Assembly (NCBI GenBank): GCA_903862855.1
Contig: CAIOZW010000435.1
Span: forward strand, 1 to 42,808
DNA length: 42,808 bases
Direction: 5' to 3'
Origin: an uncultured Acidobacteriota bacterium
GTDB lineage: Bacteria; Acidobacteriota; Blastocatellia; RBC074
The position numbers and the translations under genes were made by a program. Shown here in pieces: positions 31,644 through 38,959 of the stretch (its first letter is position 1; each line of letters begins with the position of its first letter). A model generated the notes under the pieces. It made no database searches. It was not told the DNA's origin and saw nothing but the letters and a program-made list of their open reading frames with translations.

Positions 31644-32075
31644 TTATCGATCATCCTCGTCATCAAACGACTCTTCACCCTCTCCAGACAACAGAATCGC
31701 CGCATCACGCAGTACTCTCTGAATCTGCCGCAATCTCCACGGACTGACATTTGCCTGCACCTGAACCGTCACCTCTGGTGCGATCTGATAGGAGAAGAGC
31801 CCGATCGGCTCTCCAAGTGCGGGGCGTGCACGATCTGCCCCCGCCAGCCGTCGCCCCACCTCCGTCAGCGTCAAGCCCTTCGACTGCCAATCCTTTATCT
31901 CTGCCAGCCGCGCAAGATGCTCCTCACTGTAGATCGCGCCACGCCCAGCCTTGATCGGCCCGTCCATCAGCCCACGCGCAATGTAGAACCTGATTGTTCG
32001 CGGAGGTGTCCCCGACCTCTCCGCCAACTCTGACAGACTCAACTCGCGCTCTCCGTTTTCAGGCTCTCTGCTCAT
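31644..32075 (-). CDS. MerR-family transcriptional regulator
   Basis: A 143-residue MerR-type regulator. The winged helix-turn-helix reads LSLSELAERSGTPPRTIRFYIARGLM, then the wing AGRGAIYSEEHLARLAEIKDW and the helix KGLTLTEVGRRLAGAD. The C-terminal part has no cysteines, so it is unlikely to be a metal or redox sensor; it ends in an acidic tail (GEGEESFDDEDDR). The ATG at 32075 has no ribosome-binding site but sits where a transcript from the promoter at 32084-32111 would start, so the mRNA is probably leaderless. The VIT-VWA gene follows after 17 bp. It probably controls its own two-gene operon; that is inference from position. Confidence 0.85.
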   Translation of the reverse strand: MSREPENGERELSLSELAERSGTPPRTIRFYIARGLMDGPIKAGRGAIYSEEHLARLAEIKDWQSKGLTLTEVGRRLAGADRARPALGEPIGLFSYQIAPEVTVQVQANVSPWRLRQIQRVLRDAAILLSGEGEESFDDEDDR

Positions 32076-32083
32076 CAGTCTGG

Positions 32084-32111
32084 ATAATAGACGATAATTT
32101 GCCACTGTCAA
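32084..32111 (-). promoter_or_regulatory. Promoter of the merR-VIT/VWA operon
   Basis: On the minus strand TTGACA (32111-32106) and TATTAT (32089-32084) are 16 bp apart. The predicted start falls 0-3 bp before the ATG at 32075. A second TTGACA lies 10 bp upstream of the first, giving a tandem repeat with a one-turn spacing that could be a regulator's site. Confidence 0.6.
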
Positions 32112-32239
32112 GTAGTGTCAAAATATTAATGTATAAAACTCTGCTTCCTGACCCACGGTCAGGCAGGCCGGGATCGACGATCGGCAGATCGGTTCAGCGA
32201 GTTATTGGATTATCAGAGGGTAATAGAGGAGCCGGGTAG

Positions 32240-32611
32240 TCAGAGACCGAGATCGACGACGTGGATTTCGAGCGGCCACTGCCAGGAGTGGAAAGGTAGA
32301 TGGAGGGTTCTTTCGTAGGAGATATGTGCAGAGACAACGCGCCCCTCGCGGACGACATCGATGCGGGCGGTGGTCGGAAGCTGGGATTCACGGGCCTGTT
32401 CGACGATCTGGGCACGGATATCGGATATGTCGAGCTGTTGCAGGGCGCCGCGGCGAACAATACTTGCCGTCGCTTCGCGCAACTGCCGATGGCCGAGCCA
32501 GGCCGGGAGAAGCGAGATCATCAGATAGAAGAGAGAGGCGCTGAGGGCCATGACAAAGATGAAGGCAAAACGGCTCGACCGGCTGCGCCTCTGGATGCGA
32601 ATCTGATTCAT
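32240..32611 (-). CDS. Small single-pass membrane protein of unknown function (DUF4845-like)
   Basis: A 123-residue protein with a basic N-terminus (RIQRRSRSSR), one transmembrane segment (FAFIFVMALSASLFYLMISLL), then an outside domain with LDISDIRAQIVEQARESQLP and a YERTLHLPFHSWQWPLEIHV end, which resembles the DUF4845 pattern. The start is supported by AGGAGG 4 nt upstream. It follows aroB by 22 bp and belongs to the same operon. The function is unknown; the family resemblance is weak. Confidence 0.6.
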   Translation of the reverse strand: MNQIRIQRRSRSSRFAFIFVMALSASLFYLMISLLPAWLGHRQLREATASIVRRGALQQLDISDIRAQIVEQARESQLPTTARIDVVREGRVVSAHISYERTLHLPFHSWQWPLEIHVVDLGL

Positions 32612-32633
32612 CAGGCCTCCTGCGTGATGGTGG

Positions 32634-33767
32634 TCAATACTGGCGGATCAACTGACGGATCGTCGTGCGGATCAGCGTCGGTGGCAGGTCATCTCGAACG
32701 ACGACATTCCCGATGGTCGTCGGGAGAATGAAAGGAAGACGCCCGTGGGCGACCTTCTTGTCATGAGCCATGGCGGCAATGACCTCCGCCGCATCGAGAT
32801 CCCCGATGGCTGGTCGCCGTCCAATCATCTCGGTCTGCTCGCGAATCGTCTCCGCCTCGGCCGCCGTGAGTATTCCAAGTCCGGTGGCAAGTCTCGCCGC
32901 ACAGATCATACCATAACCGACTGCCTCACCGTGCTTGAGTCGACGGTAGGAGGTGACAGCCTCGAGCGCATGACCGACCGTATGTCCGTAATTGAGGATT
33001 CGCCGCAATCCACCCTCTCGCTCATCGGCGGCGACGACATCGGCCTTGATCTGGCAGCAGCGGGCAATGAGATGGGTCAGTGGCTGATCATCGAGCCGCT
33101 TGATCGCGGCCAGGTTGGCGGCGATGAAATCGGCCAGCTGGCGATCACGGATGATTCCGTACTTGAGTGCTTCATACATACCCGCCCCAAATTCACGGGC
33201 AGGAAGAGTGCGGAGAACGATCGGATCGATGACTACGCCAACCGGCTGGTGGAATGATCCGATCAGATTCTTACCGCGTGGGCTGTTGACAGCAGTCTTG
33301 CCACCAACCGAACTGTCGATCTGGGCGAGGAGAGTGGTCGGAATCTGAAGAAAGGGAATACCGCGCTGATAGGTGGCGGCGACGAAACCCGCGAGATCTC
33401 CCACCACTCCACCTCCGAGGGCGACAATACCCTCGCGACGCTCGATGCGGTTCTCGATCAGAAAGTCCCAGACCTTCTCGGCAGTGCGAACCGATTTGGC
33501 ACGCTCGCCATCACCAATGAGATACTTGACGGTCTTGAAGCCGGTCCGGCGCAGGGCGCGGCTGACCGACTCGCCATAGTGGCGGTCAACGACGGGATTG
33601 GAGATGATCGCCAGCCTCGCCGCCTTTGGACCAAAGACACGGCGTGCGACTTCACCGACGCGCGCGAGAGCCCCGCTGCCTATCTCGATCTCGTAGCTGC
33701 GTTCTCCGAGGGGAACCCTCACCGTTTCGCCCGCTGAAGGCTGGTCATTCCGATCGTTACTGTTCAT
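32634..33767 (-). CDS. aroB: 3-dehydroquinate synthase
   Basis: AroB converts DAHP to 3-dehydroquinate in the shikimate pathway, using NAD and a divalent metal. The 377-residue protein shows YLIGDGERAKS near the nucleotide site, LGGGVVGDLAGFVAATYQRG, IPTTLLAQIDSSVGGKTAVN, the FHQPVGVVIDP block, EALKYGIIRD, LRRILNYGHTVGHALE (metal-binding histidine) and LKHGEAVGYGM. Its start overlaps the end of the upstream M3-like gene by 11 bp, so the two are co-translated. No other shikimate gene is nearby, but chorismate also feeds the futalosine pathway found at 3-7.5 kb. Confidence 0.95.
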   Translation of the reverse strand: MNSNDRNDQPSAGETVRVPLGERSYEIEIGSGALARVGEVARRVFGPKAARLAIISNPVVDRHYGESVSRALRRTGFKTVKYLIGDGERAKSVRTAEKVWDFLIENRIERREGIVALGGGVVGDLAGFVAATYQRGIPFLQIPTTLLAQIDSSVGGKTAVNSPRGKNLIGSFHQPVGVVIDPIVLRTLPAREFGAGMYEALKYGIIRDRQLADFIAANLAAIKRLDDQPLTHLIARCCQIKADVVAADEREGGLRRILNYGHTVGHALEAVTSYRRLKHGEAVGYGMICAARLATGLGILTAAEAETIREQTEMIGRRPAIGDLDAAEVIAAMAHDKKVAHGRLPFILPTTIGNVVVRDDLPPTLIRTTIRQLIRQY

Positions 33768-35232
33768 TGTTCTCTCTCAGAAGTTCATCGATCAACCATT
33801 GGAAGTCGAGTGGACCAAATCCGACCATCCGGGCCAGCTCATCTGGTGGATAGCGGTAACCCGTATTCCAGACATCGATCAGCATCTCACCGGCACGGCG
33901 GTTCCTCCACCAGTCAGAGCCGTATGATGATTTTAAATGCTCGCGGCACTGCGATTCAAAGACTGCCGCACGGAGGAGGCTGGCCGCGCCGGGTGGGTGG
34001 AGGCCAAAGCGGGAGGTCACCGAGGAGAGAGCGACTCCACGGATCCGCCCGATTCCGCGGCGATAGTCATCAGAATCACCCGGGCTGACTGGAATGAGAA
34101 GTGCGAGACCGAGCAGTTCACGGTAACGATCACCGGCCCGCGTACTCACCTGCCCCTTCAGATATTCAACCTCATAGATGAGCCGCGCCGCAGCCAGGCG
34201 CAGCTCGATGAGACGCAGGCAGCGGATACCGGAAAGAAAATCGTCCGTTCCGGTGTGGCCAAAGGCGATGGTCAACCACTGTCGCTCACCAAGCAGTCCA
34301 TCAAAAAGCATTCCCCAGGCAAGCGGCAAGGTATGATCGGAAGCGACCACCGGGTACTGAAATTCCGGTGCGAGACTGGCCGACGTCCAGGCCGCCATCT
34401 GGGCCGCTCCGGCAGACTGCCAGAACGCTCGCTCGGCAGAGCGTCCATCAAGGGGGCGATAACCGAGGGTGATCCTCTCCGGTGGGCGAACCGACCAGAC
34501 ATCGGGCAGATCAGAGGGCATCGCCACTGAGTCCGACAACCGGCAGAGCTCTAGCCCGGTCTGCTGGTCGGTGCGAAAGCCAAGATCGGCAAAGAGGTCG
34601 GCATAACGTGCCAGTCGCGTCTCAAAGCGGAGCGCGTGCGCCCCTGCACCAGAAAGCTCGAGCGCAGCGAGGTCGGCACGACTCGCCTGGTGGAGTGGAA
34701 GCTGCCGCTCGCGCCGAAGCATCGCGGCCAGACTACGCTCGGCCACCCGCTCGGTCAGCTCAAGCAGGCGACCCGCCAGCCCGACCAGGCCAACATAGTC
34801 GATCCCATCCAACTCCGTTCGCAGGTGGAGCAGATCGGCATAACCAAGCTCCTTCGCCGTCCGCCGGTGCAGTTCCAGCTGTTCACCATAGAGATCGTCA
34901 AGCAACCCCGGGGCTTCGATCACTCGCGGATCCACTGACTGTCGCGCCAGCTCCTCATCGATCTCAAGCGCCGCCGATGTGAGTCGACCTTCGATCGAAA
35001 ACCCGAGCAGACGCCGCGCTCCGATAAGCTCCCTCTCTCCAGTCCCGCCCTCTCCCTGCAACTTCAGGTAATCCCGGAGTTGTCCGATCATTCCCACACT
35101 GAAGAGGTCACGGTGCTCTCGAAAGATCGCCAGGCTCTCCGTCGCACGGCGCAGTCCCTTCCGGCAGAGCAATGCCATCTCCGTACTGGTCGATCGGTAG
35201 TCGATGAAACGTCGTCGATATTCAGTCAGCAT
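33757..35232 (-). CDS. M3-like peptidase homologue lacking the zinc-binding motif (probable pseudoenzyme)
   Basis: A 491-residue, mostly helical protein. From about residue 250 it resembles the bacterial M3 oligopeptidase-like group: YRPLDGRSAERAFW, then a long segment matching the region around the HExxH zinc site and the following glutamate. Here HEAGHA-like sequence is replaced by QSAGAA (residues 272-277), and the region where the third ligand glutamate is expected reads TLPLAWGMLF. None of the three zinc ligands or the catalytic glutamate is present, so peptidase activity is unlikely. The frame itself is intact, with no frameshift or stop, which argues for a kept, non-catalytic role. Upstream sequence in the same frame to 35388 is an inverted repeat and not coding. 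The ATG at 35232 lacks a strong ribosome-binding site. Family assignment is by eye. Confidence 0.7.
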   Translation of the reverse strand: MLTEYRRRFIDYRSTSTEMALLCRKGLRRATESLAIFREHRDLFSVGMIGQLRDYLKLQGEGGTGERELIGARRLLGFSIEGRLTSAALEIDEELARQSVDPRVIEAPGLLDDLYGEQLELHRRTAKELGYADLLHLRTELDGIDYVGLVGLAGRLLELTERVAERSLAAMLRRERQLPLHQASRADLAALELSGAGAHALRFETRLARYADLFADLGFRTDQQTGLELCRLSDSVAMPSDLPDVWSVRPPERITLGYRPLDGRSAERAFWQSAGAAQMAAWTSASLAPEFQYPVVASDHTLPLAWGMLFDGLLGERQWLTIAFGHTGTDDFLSGIRCLRLIELRLAAARLIYEVEYLKGQVSTRAGDRYRELLGLALLIPVSPGDSDDYRRGIGRIRGVALSSVTSRFGLHPPGAASLLRAAVFESQCREHLKSSYGSDWWRNRRAGEMLIDVWNTGYRYPPDELARMVGFGPLDFQWLIDELLRENNEQ

Positions 35233-35294
35233 GTCTTGAACCGGAACTGTACCGGAGGGGCAGGAAGAGTGGCCAATCCTGTGTTGGACAACCT

Positions 35295-35386
35295 GGCAGT
35301 CTGGTCGGCGCATTAACGCGTTTTCCGGTGCATCCCCCACCGCAATCCATTGCTGGATTGCGCGCTCATGCGCCGACCACACTGCC
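35295..35386. repeat. Long imperfect inverted repeat with an inner hairpin
   Basis: Arms at 35295-35320 and 35361-35386 match over 26 bp with three differences. Within the 40-bp middle, CGCAATCC and GGATTGCG (35341-35348, 35355-35362) form a second stem that competes with part of the outer one. It lies 60 bp upstream of the M3-like gene's start. No T-run follows either arm, so termination is unlikely. Possible roles are a cruciform protein site, a structured leader or a small palindromic element. Confidence 0.75.
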
Positions 35387-35692
35387 ACTGCCCCGGCTGG
35401 TCATAACTGCTCTTTCACAGCGCAGCAAATTATTGAACAGTCTATGCTTTCATACTCTTTTCCGAAAGAGTCAAAGGGCCATTTTCAGTCACAATCAAGG
35501 TGAAGTCCCGAGAGATGAAGGGAAGTGCCAGACTGTCCTGACTCTTTGCAGTTGAACCGAACGTGAACAGGATAAATGCCCAACGAGAAAGACTGGCGAC
35601 TGTCGCAAACCTGATACAAAAACGAGTTAAATTATAAAGTATATCGTTTGGCGGGTTTGAACAAGGAGAGGACTTGATTGCAGATAAAAATA

Positions 35693-35782
35693 GGCGTCCA
35701 GGCACAGGGCGATCGCATTATGAAGAGACTTGACAAGATAGGAGATGCTGGAACCGCTATTCGCCACTAATTCAATAACTTT
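35693..35782. repeat. Direct repeat, copy 1
   Basis: About 90 bp beginning GGCGTC and ending ACTTTGG. The core 71 bp (35712-35782) matches copy 2 at 35952-36041 at roughly 87% identity, without gaps. Read in one frame, it encodes MKRLDKIGDAGTAIRH and a stop. The two copies lie 259 bp apart. Confidence 0.75.
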
Positions 35783-35888
35783 GGGGTGGAGTCTCTGGTC
35801 TCTCAGCTCGGTCCTTAAAATGTGAGTTGATTGGGATTATTCCGAGAATGGCATCTATGCTTCATGTGGGGAAAGGCAGATGGTTCCT

Positions 35889-35905
35889 GCGCCCCGTTGG
35901 GGCGC
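35889..35905. repeat. Perfect G+C-rich hairpin between the direct repeats
   Basis: GCGCCCC-GTT-GGGGCGC pairs over 7 bp with a 3-nt loop. It is followed on the plus side by TTCAAAA, which is not a T-run. It may be a weak terminator or part of the repeat element around it. Confidence 0.5.
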
Positions 35906-35951
35906 TTCAAAACGCGCTCGTGCAGATCCTGAGAAATCATGCGATTGCCCT

Positions 35952-36041
35952 GGCGTCAAGGCAGCACAATCGCATGATGAAGAGACTCGACAAAACAGAA
36001 GATGCTGGAACCGCTATTAGCCAGTAATTCAACTACTTTGG
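35952..36041. repeat. Direct repeat, copy 2
   Basis: Second copy of the repeat at 35693, with a 2-nt gap in its left part. It encodes MMKRLDKTEDAGTAISQ and a stop in the matching frame. Just before its core, GCGATTG (35941-35947) and CAATCGC (35967-35973) form an inverted repeat. Confidence 0.75.
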
Positions 36042-36127
36042 TCGTGAGTTATGACAACTCGATCACGTGACAGCAGGTCTGGCGGATGGATCCGACTGGA
36101 AATGCGTCTTGCCGCCAAAACGACTTT

Positions 36128-36147
36128 CCTGATATTGTTCTATCAGG
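36128..36147. repeat. Hairpin upstream of the secreted-protein operon
   Basis: CCTGATA-TTGTTC-TATCAGG is a perfect 7-bp inverted repeat, 80 bp before the gene that starts at 36227. It may be an operator or leader stem. Confidence 0.4.
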
Positions 36148-36226
36148 ACAATGAAGAAGCGACTCTTCTCGAGTAAGGGGTACTGAAAAGTGGTAACGAT
36201 GCTGGCATATGGAGAATGGTGGTCCG

Positions 36227-36811
36227 ATGATGAGCAATAGATTCAATTATTCAAAGATAACCCAGACATTCCTGCTGCTTCTGCTGCTGGGGATCGGCAG
36301 TGAAGCAATGGCCCAGATTCAGCTCTCACGACCAAAGATCGAGCAGCCGCTCGACAATCCATACACGATGGGTGTGGCACGTGAGCAGATCATCAAGACG
36401 GTCCAGGATGTCCTGAAGGAGTGCCGGATCGAGATCCGCAAAGAGAGCGGGTTGAGCAATGGTCGAATCCTGACCGAGCCAATCTCCTTCTCGCGCGGGG
36501 TGACGACCCGGAACAATCTCGAGTATCTGGCGACGATGCCATCGAGCGAGGTGCGTAACTGGCTGCAGGGCAGATTCTATCTCGAGATAACTGCGCTGCC
36601 ACTGGATCAGAACCGGTCGCAGCTCTTTGTGGCTGCGCATATCGAGGGTCGTTACGCCGATGCGATGGCTGGAGCGATCTGGGTAGAGGGCCAGTCGAAC
36701 GGTCGACTCGAAGACGAGATTCTGCGTGGTCTGGCCGGCAAGATCCTTGGCATCGACCTGAGCCTGAAGACGGCGACCACCCAGCGGAGAATCCTGAACT
36801 GTACCTACTGA
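36227..36811 (+). CDS. Secreted protein of unknown function, first gene of the VWFA-tat run
   Basis: A 194-residue protein with a clear Sec signal peptide: FLLLLLLGIGSEAMA, cleaved before Q in AMAQ. The mature part has alternating helices and strands (YTMGVAREQIIKTVQDVLKE, EPISFSRGVTTRNNLEYL, LEITALPLDQNRSQLFVAAH) that recall BamC-like or other periplasmic two-layer domains. I cannot name a family with confidence. I chose the ATG at 36227, as GGTGG and GGAG lie upstream; in-frame ATGs at 36209 and 36230 are alternatives. The next secreted-protein gene starts 11 bp after it. Confidence 0.72.
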   Translation: MMSNRFNYSKITQTFLLLLLLGIGSEAMAQIQLSRPKIEQPLDNPYTMGVAREQIIKTVQDVLKECRIEIRKESGLSNGRILTEPISFSRGVTTRNNLEYLATMPSSEVRNWLQGRFYLEITALPLDQNRSQLFVAAHIEGRYADAMAGAIWVEGQSNGRLEDEILRGLAGKILGIDLSLKTATTQRRILNCTY

Positions 36812-36822
36812 GAGTATCTGAA

Positions 36823-37338
36823 ATGCTCACCCGGGTGATCCTGTTGATTCTCATCCTCTGTAGCTCGGCCGGGGTCATCCCGGCCCAGGGAACCGGTGCA
36901 CCGGTCGGTCTTCCCGATGATATCGAGCAGAATGAGACCATGCGGGACACGCTGAAGCGCATGCAGATCAAACGGGAGGAGAGCGATTTTCAGAAGCTGG
37001 TTGAAAAGTCGGTCTCGATCCGTGATGGAGCCCGGAAGCTGGCGGCCGAGCTGGGGAGAGGGGCGGCCCCGACCAGTCTGCGGCAGCACGACAAGCTGTT
37101 GCGGGAGATTGAGAAGTATGCCCGTCAGATCCGCGCCGAGTCTGGTGGATCGGACGATGGCGATCCCCTGGTGATCAAGGAGGGGATCGACGAGGTCGTC
37201 GACCGACTAGTCACCGCAAGCGAGTTGCTGAGCGATTCGATGAGCAGAACCTCACGTCGGGTCATCTCGGTAACGGTGATCGAGGCCTGCTCCGAGGTGA
37301 TCGACCTGATCCGCGAACTTCGCCTGCGACATCGCTGA
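36823..37338 (+). CDS. Secreted helical protein of unknown function
   Basis: A 171-residue protein with an N-terminal Sec signal (VILLILILCSSAGVIPAQ) and a mostly helical mature part (ETMRDTLKRMQIKREESDFQ, KLLREIEKYARQIRAES, IDEVVDRLVTASELLSDSM). It contains no cysteine in the mature part before Cys157 and no lipobox. I do not recognise a family. It sits between another secreted protein and the VWFA protein and is probably in the same operon. Confidence 0.68.
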   Translation: MLTRVILLILILCSSAGVIPAQGTGAPVGLPDDIEQNETMRDTLKRMQIKREESDFQKLVEKSVSIRDGARKLAAELGRGAAPTSLRQHDKLLREIEKYARQIRAESGGSDDGDPLVIKEGIDEVVDRLVTASELLSDSMSRTSRRVISVTVIEACSEVIDLIRELRLRHR

Positions 37339-37392
37339 CCAACGATAACCTACTCTGACGATGCTCTCTCTGCTTCGATTTGTCGAAATATC

Positions 37393-38424
37393 ATGACCAC
37401 TCACCTGAAACTGCTTCTGTCAGCAACTGCCCTTGTGGCTCTGGCGATCGCCATCCTGCATCACCCCGGGGGAATGGGTGCTGGCCGGGCAGCGGAACCC
37501 GTCCCGATTGGAGCCGTCAGCCCGAATCCTGAAGAGGAAGGGAGACAGAAAGAGCAGGAGGGGCGGGCAAAGGCGCGTGAGGAGACTTTTGCGATCGAGA
37601 CCAATCTGGTCGTCGTCAATGTGACCATCAGGGACCGGAACCGTCAGTTTGTCCCGGATCTGGCCTTGCGCAACTTCAGGATCATCGAGGATCGGGTCGA
37701 GCAGAAGATCCTCAGCTTCGATTATGAGGAGAATCCCTTTGCCGGAGCGATACTGCTCGATGCAAGTGGAAGTATGGAGAGCCGGCTGAGCCTGGTTCGT
37801 GCGGCGTGCGCCACCTTCGTCGACCGGCTGCGCGAGGGCGACAGCTACTCGATCTTCAGCTTCGGTGATGCGAAGGTACGCCTGCTCCAGGATTTCACCG
37901 AGATCCGGGATATTCCTGATGCGGTCTGGGATCTGAAGGCGAAGGGGATGACCACGCTCTATGATGCAATCGTGCGTGCCGCCGAAGCACTCGCGCGGAG
38001 ACCGGAGAAGCGACGGGCAATTCTCGTCGTCTCTGATGGAGCCGACAACCAGAGCCGGGCCTCACTTGATCAGGCGATCCGCAGTGCCATCGATGCCCAG
38101 ATGGTGGTCTATGCGGTCGATCTGAGCTACAGCGGGCCAAATATGCAGATCAGTGGAGCGGCCGCCCTGCGGGCGCTCGCCACCAGAACCGGGGGGCGCT
38201 TCTTCTCTACCCCTGGTGGAAACCGGCTGCGGGAGGCCTTTGCGGAGACGATCGATGAACTGCGCCATCAGTATACGCTGACCTATGATTCATCATACGG
38301 GGGAATGGCCAGAGAGAATCGCCGGGAGAAGAAGAACGGTCAGTGGCGTTCCATCGAGGTCCAGATCGATCGCCCTGGCCTCGACATCCGTACCCGTCAG
38401 GGCTATTGGGCGCGTCAGCCTTGA
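37393..38424 (+). CDS. Secreted VWFA-related Acidobacterial domain protein
   Basis: A 343-residue protein with an N-terminal hydrophobic signal (LLLSATALVALAIAIL), a Glu/Arg-rich linker (residues 45-65), then NLVVVNVTIRDRNRQFVPDL and the VWA domain. The metal-ion site is intact: DASGSMESR, the GMTTLYDAI threonine and SDGADNQS. The C-terminal HQYTLTYDSSY and IDRPGLDIRTRQGYWA are hallmarks of the 'VWFA-related Acidobacterial domain' family, whose function is unknown. This is the main taxonomic clue in the window. It is followed by tatA after 105 bp. Confidence 0.92.
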   Translation: MTTHLKLLLSATALVALAIAILHHPGGMGAGRAAEPVPIGAVSPNPEEEGRQKEQEGRAKAREETFAIETNLVVVNVTIRDRNRQFVPDLALRNFRIIEDRVEQKILSFDYEENPFAGAILLDASGSMESRLSLVRAACATFVDRLREGDSYSIFSFGDAKVRLLQDFTEIRDIPDAVWDLKAKGMTTLYDAIVRAAEALARRPEKRRAILVVSDGADNQSRASLDQAIRSAIDAQMVVYAVDLSYSGPNMQISGAAALRALATRTGGRFFSTPGGNRLREAFAETIDELRHQYTLTYDSSYGGMARENRREKKNGQWRSIEVQIDRPGLDIRTRQGYWARQP

Positions 38425-38529
38425 ACTGGCCAGTTGCGGCATCTTGACTCATCCCAACGGGGTCACTTATAGTTCACAGGCTGTGATACGTCATTATAAG
38501 TCTGCGTAGAAAGTGAGTGGTAAGTCATT

Positions 38530-38955
38530 ATGGGCCTGGGAATGCCGGAAGTCATACTCATTCTCGTGATCGCGCTGATCGTCTTCGGTCCGCGAAAATT
38601 GCCTGAGCTTGGGAAATCGCTTGGACAGGCGATGTCGCAATTCAGACGGGCATCCGAGGATTTCAAGCGAACCTGGGAGCAGGAGGTCGATCTCGAGAAG
38701 ACCAAGCCTGACACCTCCACGGCTGCGCTGGGATCGGCCAATCCGGAGGCGTCCGGATACTCTTCCGACTACTATTCCTACGGCTACGAGCCGGAGTACG
38801 GGTCGAGTGAATCGTCGACTGCCGCAGACTCTGGCACCCAAACCCCATCCGACGCCTCGACTCCGACAGCGGCGACTCCCCACGAACAGGGCGCGGCTGT
38901 GCCCCCGGAGTCGGCAACCAGCAAGTCGACACCCGAAAAGAGCAACTGGATTTAA
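38530..38955 (+). CDS. TatA/TatB-type translocase subunit with a long Ser/Thr/Pro tail
   Basis: The N-terminal 60 residues are typical: a membrane helix (MPEVILILVIALIVFGPRKL), the FGPRKLPELGKSLGQ hinge and an amphipathic helix (MSQFRRASEDFKRTWEQEV). The remaining 80 residues are low complexity, rich in Ser, Thr, Pro, Tyr and Glu, and much longer than the tail of most TatA proteins. Whether it acts as TatA or TatB cannot be decided from this sequence. tatC starts 4 bp after its stop, so they form one unit. Two Tat-type proteins, the aldo/keto reductase and the amidase, are encoded in the same window. Confidence 0.92.
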   Translation: MGLGMPEVILILVIALIVFGPRKLPELGKSLGQAMSQFRRASEDFKRTWEQEVDLEKTKPDTSTAALGSANPEASGYSSDYYSYGYEPEYGSSESSTAADSGTQTPSDASTPTAATPHEQGAAVPPESATSKSTPEKSNWI

Positions 38956-38959
38956 ATGC

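Larger units (their letters stand above)
35233..36226. other. Long non-coding stretch with an inverted repeat, hairpins and a direct repeat
   Basis: About 1 kb with no gene I can support. It holds the 92-bp inverted repeat at 35295-35386, a hairpin ACTCTTT-N4-AAAGAGT at 35454-35471, a hairpin GCGCCCC-N3-GGGGCGC at 35889-35905, two copies of a roughly 90-bp direct repeat (35693-35782 and 35952-36041), and a hairpin CCTGATA-N6-TATCAGG at 36128-36147. This is the most repeat-rich part of the window and could hold decayed mobile or selfish DNA. Confidence 0.6.

Noticed and set aside
33757-35232. Pseudogene reading of the M3-like gene
   Set aside because: The frame is open over 491 codons without stops, and it overlaps aroB with the junction expected for translational coupling, so a retained non-catalytic protein is more likely.
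35295-35386. Integron attC site
   Set aside because: The arms are long and nearly symmetric, and I could not find the GTTRRRY/RYYYAAC core pair expected of attC sites.
35827-36027. 66-residue frame containing the MKRLDK peptide
   Set aside because: Copy 1 of the repeat has no matching upstream frame, and the sequence before the peptide has no family signal. I keep only the repeat itself as a feature.
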